Shown here: in pieces, positions 19,463 to 28,200 of the stretch
Position numbering within the stretch: position 1 is the stretch's first letter
Layout: the number at the start of each line of letters is the position of its first letter
The notes under the pieces: generated by a model
The model's input: only the letters and a program-made list of their open reading frames with translations
What the model was told of the DNA's origin: nothing
Databases searched by the model: none
Origin: Bin87 sp963666415
GTDB lineage: Bacteria > Chloroflexota > Dehalococcoidia > Lucifugimonadales > UBA3495
Direction of reading: 5' to 3'
DNA: 64,000 nt
Assembly: GCA_963666415.2 (NCBI GenBank)
Contig: CAXXPD010000003.1
Location: forward strand, 2,914,001-2,978,000
Position numbers and translations under genes: made by a program

Positions 19463-21220
19463 TTATCGACGCATAAATGGATCGTCGGGACGCTTTGCAT
19501 ACATCATGACGGCGAAGGCGACAATAATACGTCTGATGCTCAACGCCAAAAACTTGGCAAATTGGCTTTCCGGCCAGACTTCTAGGGTTTCCTCCTGCCA
19601 TTCTCGGGCGGACGGTTTCTCTCCGCGTACGTAGGCGTCGATGAACTCTTTTGAGCTTATGATGTGGTTCGGCTGTAGGGCTTCCCAGCGGTGCAGCCAG
19701 TCCATGAATTCGACGTACCGTGCACGTTCCAGCCTGCGTTGTGCGTCCTCTTTGAAGCTCTGCCTAAGCTCCGGCGTCCACTTCGGGTTTTTCGACTCCT
19801 TGTACCAGCGCTTCCAGGATTGGGTGATTTCCTTCGCACGTGGGCTCTGAGTCGGTTGCAGGTTTCCTTCTTTCGTCGGGGAGTTTTTGACGGTGCGCGT
19901 GAGGCCGTTCCGCCAACTGCGGGGTTCTTCCACTTTTTGAGCCCAGTTGTTCGAGAACCGGCAAAGGACGATCAGTCCGCCCTCGGGCTTTTTCAGGCTG
20001 AAGCGGTTGGGTAACCAGTTCATGAACTGCGTCGGTGTCACTGGACGCACCTCAAGGCTCACGCTTTCTGCACCGGAGTCTACCGCGTGCTGCTTGATGA
20101 GGTCGAACTCTTCGCTGTCGGATGGTGCGTCCCAGATGATGCGCACCAGCCAAGGGTTCTCCAACCAGTCCACCTCTGGTTGCGAGAAACCGATGTGCCG
20201 GAGCACGCGTTCGATCCGTCGTCGATGGGCGGGCAGTTCGGCGAACTTGTAGGCTTCGGCGATTGTCGGGAACAGGCATTCCAGGACCGTCGACACGGGC
20301 GACGGCTGGCTGGCCGCGTACTGCTCCATTTTGGTGTACTTTCTGTAGCCAACGCAGGCGTCGCATTTACTGCACGGTCCAGTGCCGATCTTGTCCTTGC
20401 CTTCGGGGTGTGCCGTCCGCATGATGCGGCGGCCCCAGAAGAGGCAGGCGTATTGAGGTAGCATGGATTGCGGCGTAGGCGTGAATCCGAGACGTTGGCG
20501 GCCGGGATCGCCGTTGGTCGAGTTGTGACCAGATTCCCTGTTAGCTCCCTTGGTACGTTCCCCTACGAGGAATCTGGTCACTGTCTGCTTTTGCTTACGA
20601 CTAGGGTTATGGTCACTGTTCGTGACTGAGTGCTTAACGGGAGTGCCCGGGGATTGGGAATCCGTTCCTTTCTGGGAAAGTTTTTCCTTTCCTTGGTTAG
20701 CCTTCCTTGCTTGGTTTCTGGCTTTCCGCTTGGTGCGGGTGCTTGCCACGGCCTCCGAAGCCTCGGCGTTCGCCCGGTCTGCGGGTTTGCCGAGTTCTGT
20801 GCTTGATTCCTCGTTGGAGTTGCTGTGGTGGCTCTCTCGCTTGTCGTGGTGTGGTTTGTCCTGTGGGGCCGTTTTGCGGTCTGTCTGCCACTCGGGAGCC
20901 GCTTCTGGCGTTGCGTTGACGCCGTCTCCGTTGGGTCTTGGTTCCCGCGACGCCCGTTGGCCGGCAGACGTGGATGGGGACTTCGCGTCGGGTGTGGGCG
21001 CTCCTGTGGCGAACTCTTCGAGGGTGGCCGCCAGTGCGCTGGTCAGCGCCGCCGCGAGGGACGGGTTCTCCTGAAGCCGTTGTTCCCAGTGCTTGGACTC
21101 CGGGCCTTCGAGAACGGTCTGCAGGACTTGCCGGATGCTTGGGCGCTCGTCGGCGTCCAAGGAGTTGGTGAAAGGCGTGCTGGGGCGGTTTCCGGCCAAG
21201 CCGGATGCAGAAGTGCTCAC
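19463..21220 (-). CDS. Large zinc-binding protein of unknown function, possible replication-type protein
   Basis: 585 residues. Residues 1-75 are helical. About 80-250 are low-complexity, hydrophilic and Ser/Lys/Asn/Pro-rich, probably disordered. From about 255 a folded region begins with YACLFWGRRIMRTAH and a compact Cys cluster CSKCDACVGYRKY, a likely zinc knuckle. Then come a predicted alpha/beta unit (WLVRIIWDAPSDSEEFDLIK ... LIVLCRFSNNW) and a C-terminal helical domain. Cys-knuckle plus Trp/Tyr-rich folds occur in replication initiators of small phages and plasmids, but I see no HUH or relaxase motif, so this is only a guess. It is the longest intact gene of the accessory block. Confidence 0.7.
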   Translation of the reverse strand: MSTSASGLAGNRPSTPFTNSLDADERPSIRQVLQTVLEGPESKHWEQRLQENPSLAAALTSALAATLEEFATGAPTPDAKSPSTSAGQRASREPRPNGDGVNATPEAAPEWQTDRKTAPQDKPHHDKRESHHSNSNEESSTELGKPADRANAEASEAVASTRTKRKARNQARKANQGKEKLSQKGTDSQSPGTPVKHSVTNSDHNPSRKQKQTVTRFLVGERTKGANRESGHNSTNGDPGRQRLGFTPTPQSMLPQYACLFWGRRIMRTAHPEGKDKIGTGPCSKCDACVGYRKYTKMEQYAASQPSPVSTVLECLFPTIAEAYKFAELPAHRRRIERVLRHIGFSQPEVDWLENPWLVRIIWDAPSDSEEFDLIKQHAVDSGAESVSLEVRPVTPTQFMNWLPNRFSLKKPEGGLIVLCRFSNNWAQKVEEPRSWRNGLTRTVKNSPTKEGNLQPTQSPRAKEITQSWKRWYKESKNPKWTPELRQSFKEDAQRRLERARYVEFMDWLHRWEALQPNHIISSKEFIDAYVRGEKPSAREWQEETLEVWPESQFAKFLALSIRRIIVAFAVMMYAKRPDDPFMRR

Positions 21221-21298
21221 GGATGTCCTCCGGTTGCCGGGATCTCAACCCCGGCGGATTGCCATCATTGTAACTGATTGGGCGAAATTGGGCGTAAA

Positions 21299-21329
21299 CG
21301 AAAGCCGCCGTGGTTTTCACGGCGGCTTC
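21299..21329. other. Perfect 11-bp hairpin upstream of the zinc-binding gene
   Basis: AAGCCGCCGTG, loop GTTTT, CACGGCGGCTT. It lies between the start of the 585-residue gene and the small frame upstream. There is no T-run of note on either side, so it may be a weak bidirectional terminator or an operator. Confidence 0.45.
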
Positions 21330-21480
21330 CACACCATGTCGTTGTTGCCGGTGAGAAGTCGGCCAACATGGTGTCGCGAGGACATCGCTGTCTTATTCTA
21401 TTCGATCGTGAGTTCCGTTCCAAACTCCCGGGTTGGCTGGAAGACCACGGTTTTGGCAAGCGCTCCTGCGGAGGCTGGCG

Positions 21481-21582
21481 CTACGAGGTCCGGATTGGAC
21501 CGGTGTTGTACTCGTCCATGACCCACATGATGTACTCGTCCTCGGCGCAGTCGCAGTCTTCCTCATGTTCACAGTCTGGCAC
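21481..21582 (-). CDS. Small acidic Cys-rich peptide, 33 aa
   Basis: A GTG directly follows the TAA of the preceding gene (TAAGTG, 21580-21585) and opens a 33-codon frame. The product is PDCEHEEDCDCAEDEY followed by IMWVMDEYNTG. Three Cys in eight residues and strong acidity suggest metal binding. The immediate junction suggests coupled translation. Too short to be certain. Confidence 0.4.
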   Translation of the reverse strand: MPDCEHEEDCDCAEDEYIMWVMDEYNTGPIRTS

Positions 21583-22287
21583 TTACCTGACGTGGGTAAA
21601 CAGGCCGCCTCTCCGTTCCTCGGGTATGGGGACAGCGCCGAGTTCATCCGGCTCGGAGTTTTCGACGATCCACTGTCGTGCGGCCTGTGCGGGTAGTCCC
21701 CGCAGGTCGTCAGAGCATGGGTCCACGCTCATGCTCATGTGGACGTAGGTGGACTCTTTGCCGCACTTGGGGCATGGAGTAGGCGCGATGTCGTTGGATG
21801 TCCAGTAGCGTAGCAGTACTGCGTGATTGTTCTCGCACAGGTCTGCCGGTGGGGTGGGTACGCTGGGCAGGTAGATGGATTCGGTGGTGCCGAGCGGCAT
21901 GGCGGGCGCGTTGGGTACATTTTCGCACAGGACGGCCTGCATGGTGGTCCAGTTGCAGTTGAAGGGCGCCGGCGGGGGCGGTGCGTCGGGGTTGGCCGCC
22001 CACTGTTGCAGTGCTCTGATGGCGCTGTTGGCGGAGCGGTAGCAGCCCGTCACGCGAGTGAACACTAGCCCATCGTCTTCGCGGATCAGGCAGAGGTTGC
22101 AGGTGCCGTCGCCGTTGCACTCGCACCGGTCGAGGTCTTCGACGCTGCCCGCCCAGTGTGGTTCTCCTGGGTTGCAGTAGATTGTCGTTGCGTGGACGCG
22201 TCGTCCATCGGACATCCAGCCGGCGTGCCAGCCTGGGTCGCCGTCTTCGGGAAACGCTTGGTGGTAGGTCAGTTCGAGCTTTGCCAT
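21583..22287 (-). CDS. Cys-rich zinc-binding hypothetical protein
   Basis: 234 residues from the ATG at 22285-22287, which has AAAGGAAA nine bases upstream; longer starts lack this. The product has two Cys clusters: CECNGDGTCNLCL (about residue 55) and a zinc ribbon half CPKCGK (about 180), with CENNH and CNW between. A WHAGWMSDGRRVHATTIYC segment near the start looks like a compact beta domain. No family recognised. It is one of several zinc-binding proteins clustered here. Confidence 0.7.
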   Translation of the reverse strand: MAKLELTYHQAFPEDGDPGWHAGWMSDGRRVHATTIYCNPGEPHWAGSVEDLDRCECNGDGTCNLCLIREDDGLVFTRVTGCYRSANSAIRALQQWAANPDAPPPPAPFNCNWTTMQAVLCENVPNAPAMPLGTTESIYLPSVPTPPADLCENNHAVLLRYWTSNDIAPTPCPKCGKESTYVHMSMSVDPCSDDLRGLPAQAARQWIVENSEPDELGAVPIPEERRGGLFTHVR

Positions 22288-22554
22288 GTTGTTATTTTCC
22301 TTTGTGGGTTTTGGGCCTGAAACGTTGCCGGCGGCCGCTTGGGTGGGCTCTGGAGCAGACAGGGCATTGTGTCCCAAGCTGGGCAGCCGTCACGGTTGCC
22401 CGGGACATTGGCAAGTCCAGCCGAGGTGGACTTCGTGGTTCCTATCCTGAACCAGGGTTGGGCTGGCAGTTACGGCCGTGGTGTTCTGCCCACGCTGTCG
22501 TGCCGGAGTTCATGCGGGCGGCTTTCGTTTTCCCTACTGCGGTTCTGCGGCCAT

Positions 22555-22817
22555 AGGCTCGATGGCAAACGCCGAGTAGGTGCCCTAAATGCTTGCGCCT
22601 GAGGCCACGCAGAGCCCCTTAGCGAGTCCCGAGGGTTTTTCCTGCCTTGAGGCTGGAAACGAGCCTCTGTGCGGCTCTGGTGCAGCATCATGCGGTTGCT
22701 GGCCAGTAACCGTGTACGTGGGGAGTTCGGAAGAACTCGTGAGGTGAGTCTGTCGTGGCGGCGGTTGTCGATACACGCCACGCGGTCGTCGCCCTACGCT
22801 CGGACAGCTTTCTTGGT
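22555..22817. other. Dispersed structured element, copy R2
   Basis: Non-coding DNA between two minus-strand genes, containing four possible hairpins: GAGGC/GCCCC near 22597-22617, GAGGCT/AGCCTC (22649-22654 with 22662-22667), CGGTTGCT/AGTAACCG (22693-22700 with 22705-22712) and GAGTTC/GAACTC (22723-22728 with 22733-22738). R3 at 23965-24214 has the same order with a compensating change in the second hairpin. The core from 22676 to 22728 is almost identical in R3. The strand is unresolved: the wobble in the third hairpin favours plus, that in the first favours minus. The bases 22288-22554 upstream hold no recognised feature. Confidence 0.6.
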
Positions 22818-23864
22818 TCAGGTCTGCTTTTTGCTACTTCGTTTCGGCGGGTGGTGTCCGCCAGGCGGGACTCCCAACGTCGCCAAGGCGGCTTTACTGG
22901 TCTCGTCGCTGAACCCTGCTTCCTGCAACGCTTGTATGCACTGGTCCTTTCCCTCTTCGGACGGTTCCGCTATCCGGTAATCGGCTCCGATCATGTAATA
23001 GGTGTCTGGGTCGTTGCCCAGGTGTTCGACCATGTTGCGGGTGAAGGCTGGCGAGAATTCGTAATGTCTCATGAGACGGGACAGGGACCTGGCCTTGTTG
23101 CCGGTGAGCCATTTGGACTTCATACCGCAGCGCTGAAGTAGGAGTTGTCCTACGCTCGGGTGATGGTGGAGTTTCAGGATGACGGTGCGCTTCGTGTCCT
23201 CGTCCAGTCCGGCTCTGTCCAATTCTGCGTGTACCCACTTTCCGGTGTCGTAGTCGAACGAGTGCAGGCCGGCCTCTGCCATGGACAGTATGGTGTAGGC
23301 ACGATCACGGGCGGAATTGTTTGGGTAACCCAGTAGCCGGTACAAGATTTCTGTACATTGCCGGACCGCGAGTGCGGCTGGGTAGTCGGGCGGGAAGGCG
23401 CCATCGAACGGCCGGTGTATCAGGTTTCCGTTGGTGTCCAGCCAAGATACCCTGGCCGGCTCTCCGTCTGGATTTCTGATGATGAGGTCCGTCGGGGCTG
23501 GCCCGCTGGCGGCGTCCAGGGCGGCTTTCAGCCGATTCTTGATCTGCAGGCCAGTAAAGGCCGACATCCTTTGGATGGTGCCAAGTTCGGTACCGGCGTC
23601 GTACATAGCCAGCAGCCATTCCGTTACGGCCTGTGCCTGGCTTCCCTGGGAGCCAGGCATATCGCGTCTTTGGGCTTCTTCAAGCAGCAGGCTGGGGTAA
23701 TGCCTAGGCCAGCTTTCCTTGGTTTGGATGGCTTGCTGGCCGAAACCTCGCCGGCGTAGGTCGCAGTACTGCTCGAGCATCGCGGTGAGTTCCGTTTCCG
23801 GCATATTCAGCTTGGGCTTGGACTTCCGTCTGCTGTCGGCCAGCTTTGGATCTCGCGGTGGCAT
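22818..23864 (-). CDS. Hypothetical protein, 348 aa, with duplicated C-terminus nearby
   Basis: Begins with a basic region, then a helical DNA-binding-like segment (LRRRGFGQQAIQTKESWPRHY), a middle with several amphipathic helices and a C-terminal ADYRIAEPSEEGKDQCIQALQEAGFS unit, ending in a Lys-rich tail. No signal peptide or membrane segment. The last 55 residues, together with the following non-coding element, are repeated in diverged form at 24215-24400, so the locus arose by tandem duplication. No known family. Confidence 0.65.
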   Translation of the reverse strand: MPPRDPKLADSRRKSKPKLNMPETELTAMLEQYCDLRRRGFGQQAIQTKESWPRHYPSLLLEEAQRRDMPGSQGSQAQAVTEWLLAMYDAGTELGTIQRMSAFTGLQIKNRLKAALDAASGPAPTDLIIRNPDGEPARVSWLDTNGNLIHRPFDGAFPPDYPAALAVRQCTEILYRLLGYPNNSARDRAYTILSMAEAGLHSFDYDTGKWVHAELDRAGLDEDTKRTVILKLHHHPSVGQLLLQRCGMKSKWLTGNKARSLSRLMRHYEFSPAFTRNMVEHLGNDPDTYYMIGADYRIAEPSEEGKDQCIQALQEAGFSDETSKAALATLGVPPGGHHPPKRSSKKQT

Positions 23865-23964
23865 CTTGGTTTTGCTCCTTGGTTTCGCACTAATTTACTT
23901 GGGATGATTTGCTGCAGCACGTCTGTCGGCGTGCTGATTTTGACTAACTGCCCAGACTGGCGGC

Positions 23965-24214
23965 GCCGCGCGTGAAATGCCCAGATTCCTGCGCTGGGGC
24001 CACGGAGAGCCCCTTAGCTAGTCTTGGGTGGCTTCTCTGCCTTTAGGCTGGACCCGAGCCTACAGCGCCTCTGGTGCAGCATCATGCGGTTGCTAGCCAG
24101 CAACCGTGTACGTGGGGAGTTCTGGTGAACTCGTGAGCCGATCCCCTTACTGCGATGTCATTTGCAGACACACGCCACGCGGGCGTCGTGCTACGCTCGG
24201 CCAGTTCCGTTTAT
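23965..24214. other. Dispersed structured element, copy R3
   Basis: Second well-preserved copy of the non-coding element. Hairpins: GGGGC/GCCCC near 23996-24013, TAGGCT/AGCCTA (24044-24049 with 24057-24062), CGGTTGCT/AGCAACCG (24087-24094 with 24099-24106) and GAGTTC/GAACTC (24117-24122 with 24127-24132). Against R2 the second stem has swapped G-C for T-A at its base and the third has C-G for a T-G wobble, while loops vary freely. The bases 23865-23964 are promoter-side non-coding DNA. Confidence 0.6.
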
Positions 24215-24400
24215 TCAGGCCTGCTTTTTTCTTCTTCGTTTCGGCGGATGATGTCCGCCCGGCGGCACTCCCAGGGTGGCGATTGCGGCTCTGATTCTTT
24301 CCTCGCTGAACCCGAGTTCCTGCATCGTCTGGACGCAGCGGGCACTTTCCTCTTTGGTAGGCTCCGGTATCCGGTAGTCAACTCCAAGCACTTCTGCGGC
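24215..24400 (-). pseudogene. C-terminal fragment paralogous to the 348-aa protein
   Basis: The minus strand reads GVDYRIPEPTKEESARCVQT, then ELGFSEERIRAAIATLGVPP, GGHHPPKRRRKKQA and a TGA at 24215-24217. This matches the end of the 22818-23864 product at more than half of positions. No start or N-terminal region remains; upstream homology fades by about 24400. The bases 24400-24597 hold no gene. Confidence 0.75.
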
Positions 24401-24597
24401 GGGCGTTGCCCAAGGGGACCATGTGGTCGATGTCTAGCGTGCCGGGATCGGATACAACAGTGTTGGTGTTTGAGGTATATTGGTGTCAGTTCAGGTTGTT
24501 TCGGTCCGCCTTCCTTGGGTATTGGAAATCACTTTGCCCGGCGAAATCAGGCCTAAAAATATGCAACGTGATAGACAAAACCTTTGGAGGAATAATC

Positions 24598-24906
24598 GTG
24601 GCCCTTTCTGACATGACCCTGGAATGCAGCGACTGCGGCTCGGATTTCGTGTTCACAGTAGGTGAGCAGGAATTCCATGCTTCTCGCGGCTTCACCAACA
24701 ACCCCAGGCGCTGCACGTCGTGCCGCAACGCCCGTCGAGGCCAGCCTCGCGATGGTGGCGGCGGTGGCGGCGGCGGTGGTGGTGGTCAACGTGAGATGTT
24801 CACCGTTGTGTGCGCCAACTGTGGCAATGACGCCACGGTGCCGTTCCGCCCGAGCGGTGACCGTCCGGTCTACTGCAGCGATTGTTTCAACCGCATGCGA
24901 AACTAA
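24598..24906 (+). CDS. Double zinc-ribbon protein of the CxxC type
   Basis: 102 residues from a GTG at 24598-24600 preceded by TTTGGAGGAATAATC. The N-terminal ribbon is TLECSDCGSDFVFTVGEQEF then CTSC. A Gly-only linker of eleven residues follows, then the C-terminal ribbon VCANCGND ... PFRPSGDRPVYCSDCF. This two-ribbon layout with a Gly linker is a conserved small protein that I associate with Chloroflexota and a few neighbours. The function is unknown; nucleic-acid binding is assumed for the fold. All eight Cys are present. A terminator follows at 24943. Confidence 0.85.
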   Translation: MALSDMTLECSDCGSDFVFTVGEQEFHASRGFTNNPRRCTSCRNARRGQPRDGGGGGGGGGGGQREMFTVVCANCGNDATVPFRPSGDRPVYCSDCFNRMRN

Positions 24907-24942
24907 ACGCGGCGTAGTTCCGTTATTCGCTGGTGTAGTAAA

Positions 24943-24995
24943 GCATCTCGCCGTCCATTCTTTGACGATGGCGGCGAGATGCACGTTTTGGTTTT
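24943..24995 (+). terminator. Terminator after the zinc-ribbon gene
   Basis: GCATCTCGCCG and CGGCGAGATGC (24943-24953, 24972-24982) form a perfect 11-bp stem followed by ACGTTTTGGTTTT. The remaining bases to 25217 show no convincing gene. Confidence 0.7.
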
Positions 24996-25217
24996 GTCCT
25001 GGCGGGCTTGAAGGGATTCGGGTGCCGTTATGGCAATTTCAGGGCTTCTGCGTCGATTTGACGCACTGCACGTGGTCGAAGTGCAGATTCGCTGACGCAA
25101 TGTTGGCGGCGTCTCACCGCATGGCGGCCGGGCGTGGTTCCATCGTTGTCGACGACTACCGTGTGGTCCCCCACGCGGGCGTTGCCGAACTCGAGGGCAC
25201 GTGTCCCGCAGGTTTCC

Positions 25218-26735
25218 CTATGGAGTGGTGTTGGTTGCTAGCCAGGCGTTGTGATGCGCTTCGGGAGCTTCGCCCGCCTGTTGATGGTCCCACTGCTGGG
25301 GTGAGAGGATGATGATGTTGGGTCGTACGGACGGCACCAGTCTGGATGTGGCGGCGGCGATGCTTGCGAGCCGAGGTTCCAGGCTGGGCCGGTGGCTGGG
25401 GTCGACGACGACCGTGATTGCAAGAGGATCGCCTTGCGCGAAGCCGGCGGCGCGGCGGCCCGTTACGGCGACTCGTTCAGGCAGTGGTGGCGTGAGGTCG
25501 TTCAGAGCCTGTACGTAGCGCGTGAGCCAGAAGATCTCGGACTCTTGCAGGACGGAGGGCGGTTGGGGGCGGTGTGCGTCTGGGACCCCCATGAGAGATG
25601 GAACGCCGGGGTTGTGGCCCTTTGGTATTGGATTTGCGGCCACGCGCTGGTCGTAGATCCGGATGAACCGGTCCTTTGGGTCGTGGTTTATGGATTCCTG
25701 TACGGTTCTCTTCTTGGCGTTGGTCGTCTGCTGGAAGTGTTCGATTACGTCGTCGATGTCAGCGGGACCGTGCTGCATCAGGAACGCGTAGATGAGGTCT
25801 CCGGTTCTGCCTCTGTGGAGGGCCATGTTCTGAGGGTTGAGGGCGTTTTCCCATTCCTTCAGTCCGAACGTGGACAGGCCTTGCCAGGAGACTGCGTCGG
25901 ATGTGTGGACGAAGTTTCGGATGGCGTTGACGGTGTTGTACCCGTTGGGCAGGAATTGGCCTACGAGACGTTGGATCTCGGTGGTGAGGAACTGTATGGT
26001 GCAGGGTTGCTGGTCTCGGGCAAATATGCGTAGCATCGTGCTGGCGACCAGCCGTTGGGCGCTGATGAAGTTGCCCCAGGGCTGGTCTGAGTGGTAGAAG
26101 CCTTACTCGTCGGGCCTGATGTCGGCGACACGACGGATGAAGAGGGGTAGGTCCAGTTGTGGCCAGTTGGCGAGGGTGTCCTGACGCCGGTGCAGGGACT
26201 CGAACACCTGGGCAGGTCTCTGTGGTTCGTGGGAACGGGCCATGTGGGCTGCAATGTCCGCGATGATCGAATTAATGCCATGGCTGGGCGGGATGATGGG
26301 AGGTGGGAAGAGGTGCCCGGCGGCGCGTATGAGCCGCGAGTGATCGGGGGCTACGAAGTCCAGTTCGATAAGAGTTCTGAGAGTCGACTCCGAGTAGAGT
26401 GGTGGGCGTCGTTTGTGCCGATTGACGATGGCGGCTTGGGCCATGACGTCGTTGGCGCGCTGGGCGATTTGGGCCAGAGGGTTGCCGTGTTGCTGGTCGG
26501 TCTGGGCGAGGGTGCTCATGATGCGGGCCCATTTGCCTCCAATGGAGACGAGCGGCGTGTCGTGGTTCAAGGCTGTGTCGGTGTCCGGCATGGGGCCGTT
26601 TTCGGCGTCGCCGAACTTGGCGTCGAGGAGAAACGGGTAAAGGGTGTTGCTGCGGACGAGCTGGATGACTTCCTGGGTGGTGGAGCAGAGGGTGTCATTC
26701 ACGATGGGTTGGCGAGTATTGCGGGGCTCTATCAT
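25218..26735 (-). pseudogene. Winged-helix (HARE-HTH-like) protein, TAA-interrupted
   Basis: Starts at the ATG 26733-26735 with AAAGGA ten bases upstream. The first 210 codons are helical (VIQLVRSNTLYPFLLDAKFG ... IIADIAAHMARSHEP) and end at TAA, 26103-26105. The same frame continues GFYHSDQPWGNFISAQRLVA and on for a further 294 codons with no other stop. The second part contains a segment that looks like a HARE-type winged helix (GDLIYAFLMQHGPADIDDVI ... DRFIRIYDQRVA), a fold linked to transcription and chromatin-like proteins. The absence of a start in the 23 codons after the TAA and the protein-like sequence there argue for one interrupted gene. Two separate genes remain possible. Confidence 0.6.
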
Positions 26736-26770
26736 CGGTTCGTGTCCTTTGGAAGTTGGGTTTGGCAGAA

Positions 26771-26798
26771 AACAAAAAAGCCGCCCCAACGGACGGCT
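26771..26798 (-). terminator. Rho-independent terminator
   Basis: Minus strand AGCCGTCC, loop GTTG, GGGCGGCT, then TTTTTTG: eight pairs with one G-T. It ends a minus-strand transcript coming from about 27 kb, upstream of the winged-helix gene. Confidence 0.75.
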
Positions 26799-26843
26799 CT
26801 TGGCGGAGCGTTTACTTCGTGGATGCTGAGCATCTCGATCTCG

Positions 26844-27050
26844 TCAAGGCTCCGGAGCCTGTCCGTCACGGGACAGGATTGTGCCGTCGTCTGCTTGACC
26901 CAAGTTGATTGAGTTCTTGCTAATCGAGTTCTTGCTAGTGGAGGTTCCGGCCGGCGTCTTTATCTGCGTCGACGCTCCGGCGCGCCTGCAGCGTCGACGC
27001 AGAGCTGGTTTCTGGGAGGGGGGTTCGGTGTCCGGGTGCCCAGTTGCCAT
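26844..27050 (-). CDS. Possible small basic protein, 68 aa
   Basis: An ATG at 27048-27050, with GCTGAGAG just upstream, opens a 68-codon frame. The product is PALRRRCRRAGAST in the middle and KNSISKNSINLGQ later. The terminator at 26771-26798 follows directly, which supports transcription of this strand. Composition is low-complexity and the frame contains the palindrome listed next, so this is a weak call. Confidence 0.3.
   Translation of the reverse strand: MATGHPDTEPPSQKPALRRRCRRAGASTQIKTPAGTSTSKNSISKNSINLGQADDGTILSRDGQAPEP
26964..27002. repeat. 39-bp near-perfect palindrome
   Basis: Arms CTGCGTCGACGCT and AGCGTCGACGCAG with a 13-base centre. Each arm holds the palindrome GCGTCGACGC and the centre holds GGCGCGCC. 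Could be a dimeric-protein operator or a transfer/replication hairpin. Confidence 0.6.
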
Positions 27051-27315
27051 TCTCTCAGCGGTTAGCCTCTTCCGGGTGATGGCTGCCGTTGTGTGGCAGG
27101 TGCGGACGCTAACCGGACCAATGTAGGTGCAATTCGGTGTAAATCTACCAATTCGTGAAATTCGCGTCTTTGGCGCTAGACTATGTGAGGAAATCGCGTA
27201 TACTGATAAAACATCAACGCCCGGGATACAGGCATTTTGAATGACAGGCCGTAACACTGCTTTGAGATCAAGGTTATGCCGTGGCGTGCGAAGTCTTAGC
27301 CTGGATGGTGATTCA

Positions 27316-27921
27316 ATGGTTGACTTGTGGTCCGTATTCGACGCTGCCGAAGAGATGTTGTTGGAAGCGAAGAGAAGCACGAAGGAACAGGATCGGCTGT
27401 TGACGGAACAGCTGGTGCTCGTAAGGCGGTTCATGGCGGAAGCTCAAGAGTTGGCGGAAGCTGCGGCGTTGGCTGGCGGTATTGGGAGTGCTGGCGCTGA
27501 GAAGTCGGTTGGCGTGGGCCACAATCACGACGCTCCGTGGGTGTTTGACCCGGTGTTTTCTAAGTTCCTGGAACCAAACCCTGATGAAGAAACTAAAGAG
27601 CCGATTTACGACGTGCGTGTCGTGGCTGGCAAGAAGAACAATCGACAGCGGGCGCTCGCGGTCGCGAAAGTGTACGGGCCCAGACTTCGGGAAGTGTCGT
27701 TGGCCGAGGCCATCTTTGCGACTGGGGAAACTGGAGCCACCAGCGCCGCATCGGTGCGGTCGTCGTTGGGCGGGCTGGTTAGGTATGGAGACGAATGGGC
27801 GCGTGATCGTGGTTCGCTGATTTACTCGGGTGAAAGAAGGTTGCCGCCAGACAAGGAGATGATACTCCTGCTGGCTGAGGAAAGGGGACGAGAGCGACAG
27901 AGCCTGACGCAAGCCAGTTAG
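27316..27921 (+). CDS. Hypothetical protein with possible C-terminal winged helix
   Basis: 201 residues from an ATG at 27316; the frame is open back to 27241 but neither start has a strong ribosome binding site. The N-terminal third is a long Glu/Leu coiled coil (AAEEMLLEAKRSTKEQDRLL), followed by a linker with HNHD. A C-terminal domain (SLAEAIFATGETGATSAASV ... LGGLVRYGDEWARDRGSLIY) resembles winged-helix units that sense repeat number or DNA. A TATACT at 27197-27202 could be a -10 element. It precedes the recombinase array and may regulate it; that is inference. Confidence 0.6.
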   Translation: MVDLWSVFDAAEEMLLEAKRSTKEQDRLLTEQLVLVRRFMAEAQELAEAAALAGGIGSAGAEKSVGVGHNHDAPWVFDPVFSKFLEPNPDEETKEPIYDVRVVAGKKNNRQRALAVAKVYGPRLREVSLAEAIFATGETGATSAASVRSSLGGLVRYGDEWARDRGSLIYSGERRLPPDKEMILLLAEERGRERQSLTQAS

Positions 27922-28200
27922 GCGATTTTCCCACTTTGGGCGTAAAGTGACCAACGCCACTAGCGCTATGCGCATAACGCGTAGTAGGATAATTGTGCTG
28001 AAATAATGGACAACAGATGAATAAGATGGCCGCAGCGGGGGGAGCCGCTACGGCCGGTTGTAGAGCCCCCGCACATGCAAATGACGGAGTACTACATTGT
28101 TTAATATATCACGTTGCTCAGCGAGCAATTCACGGTTTTCTTTTCCGGTCGGTGCGTCAGCCTTTAGCGGGCCGACGGCGCGCTCGGATCCTTGTGAATT

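Noticed and set aside
14425..24214. Integron cassette array with attC sites (gene followed by structured repeat)
   Set aside because: No integron integrase and no GTTRRRY/RYYYAAC core pairs were seen in the repeats; one repeat pair arose together with a coding duplication.
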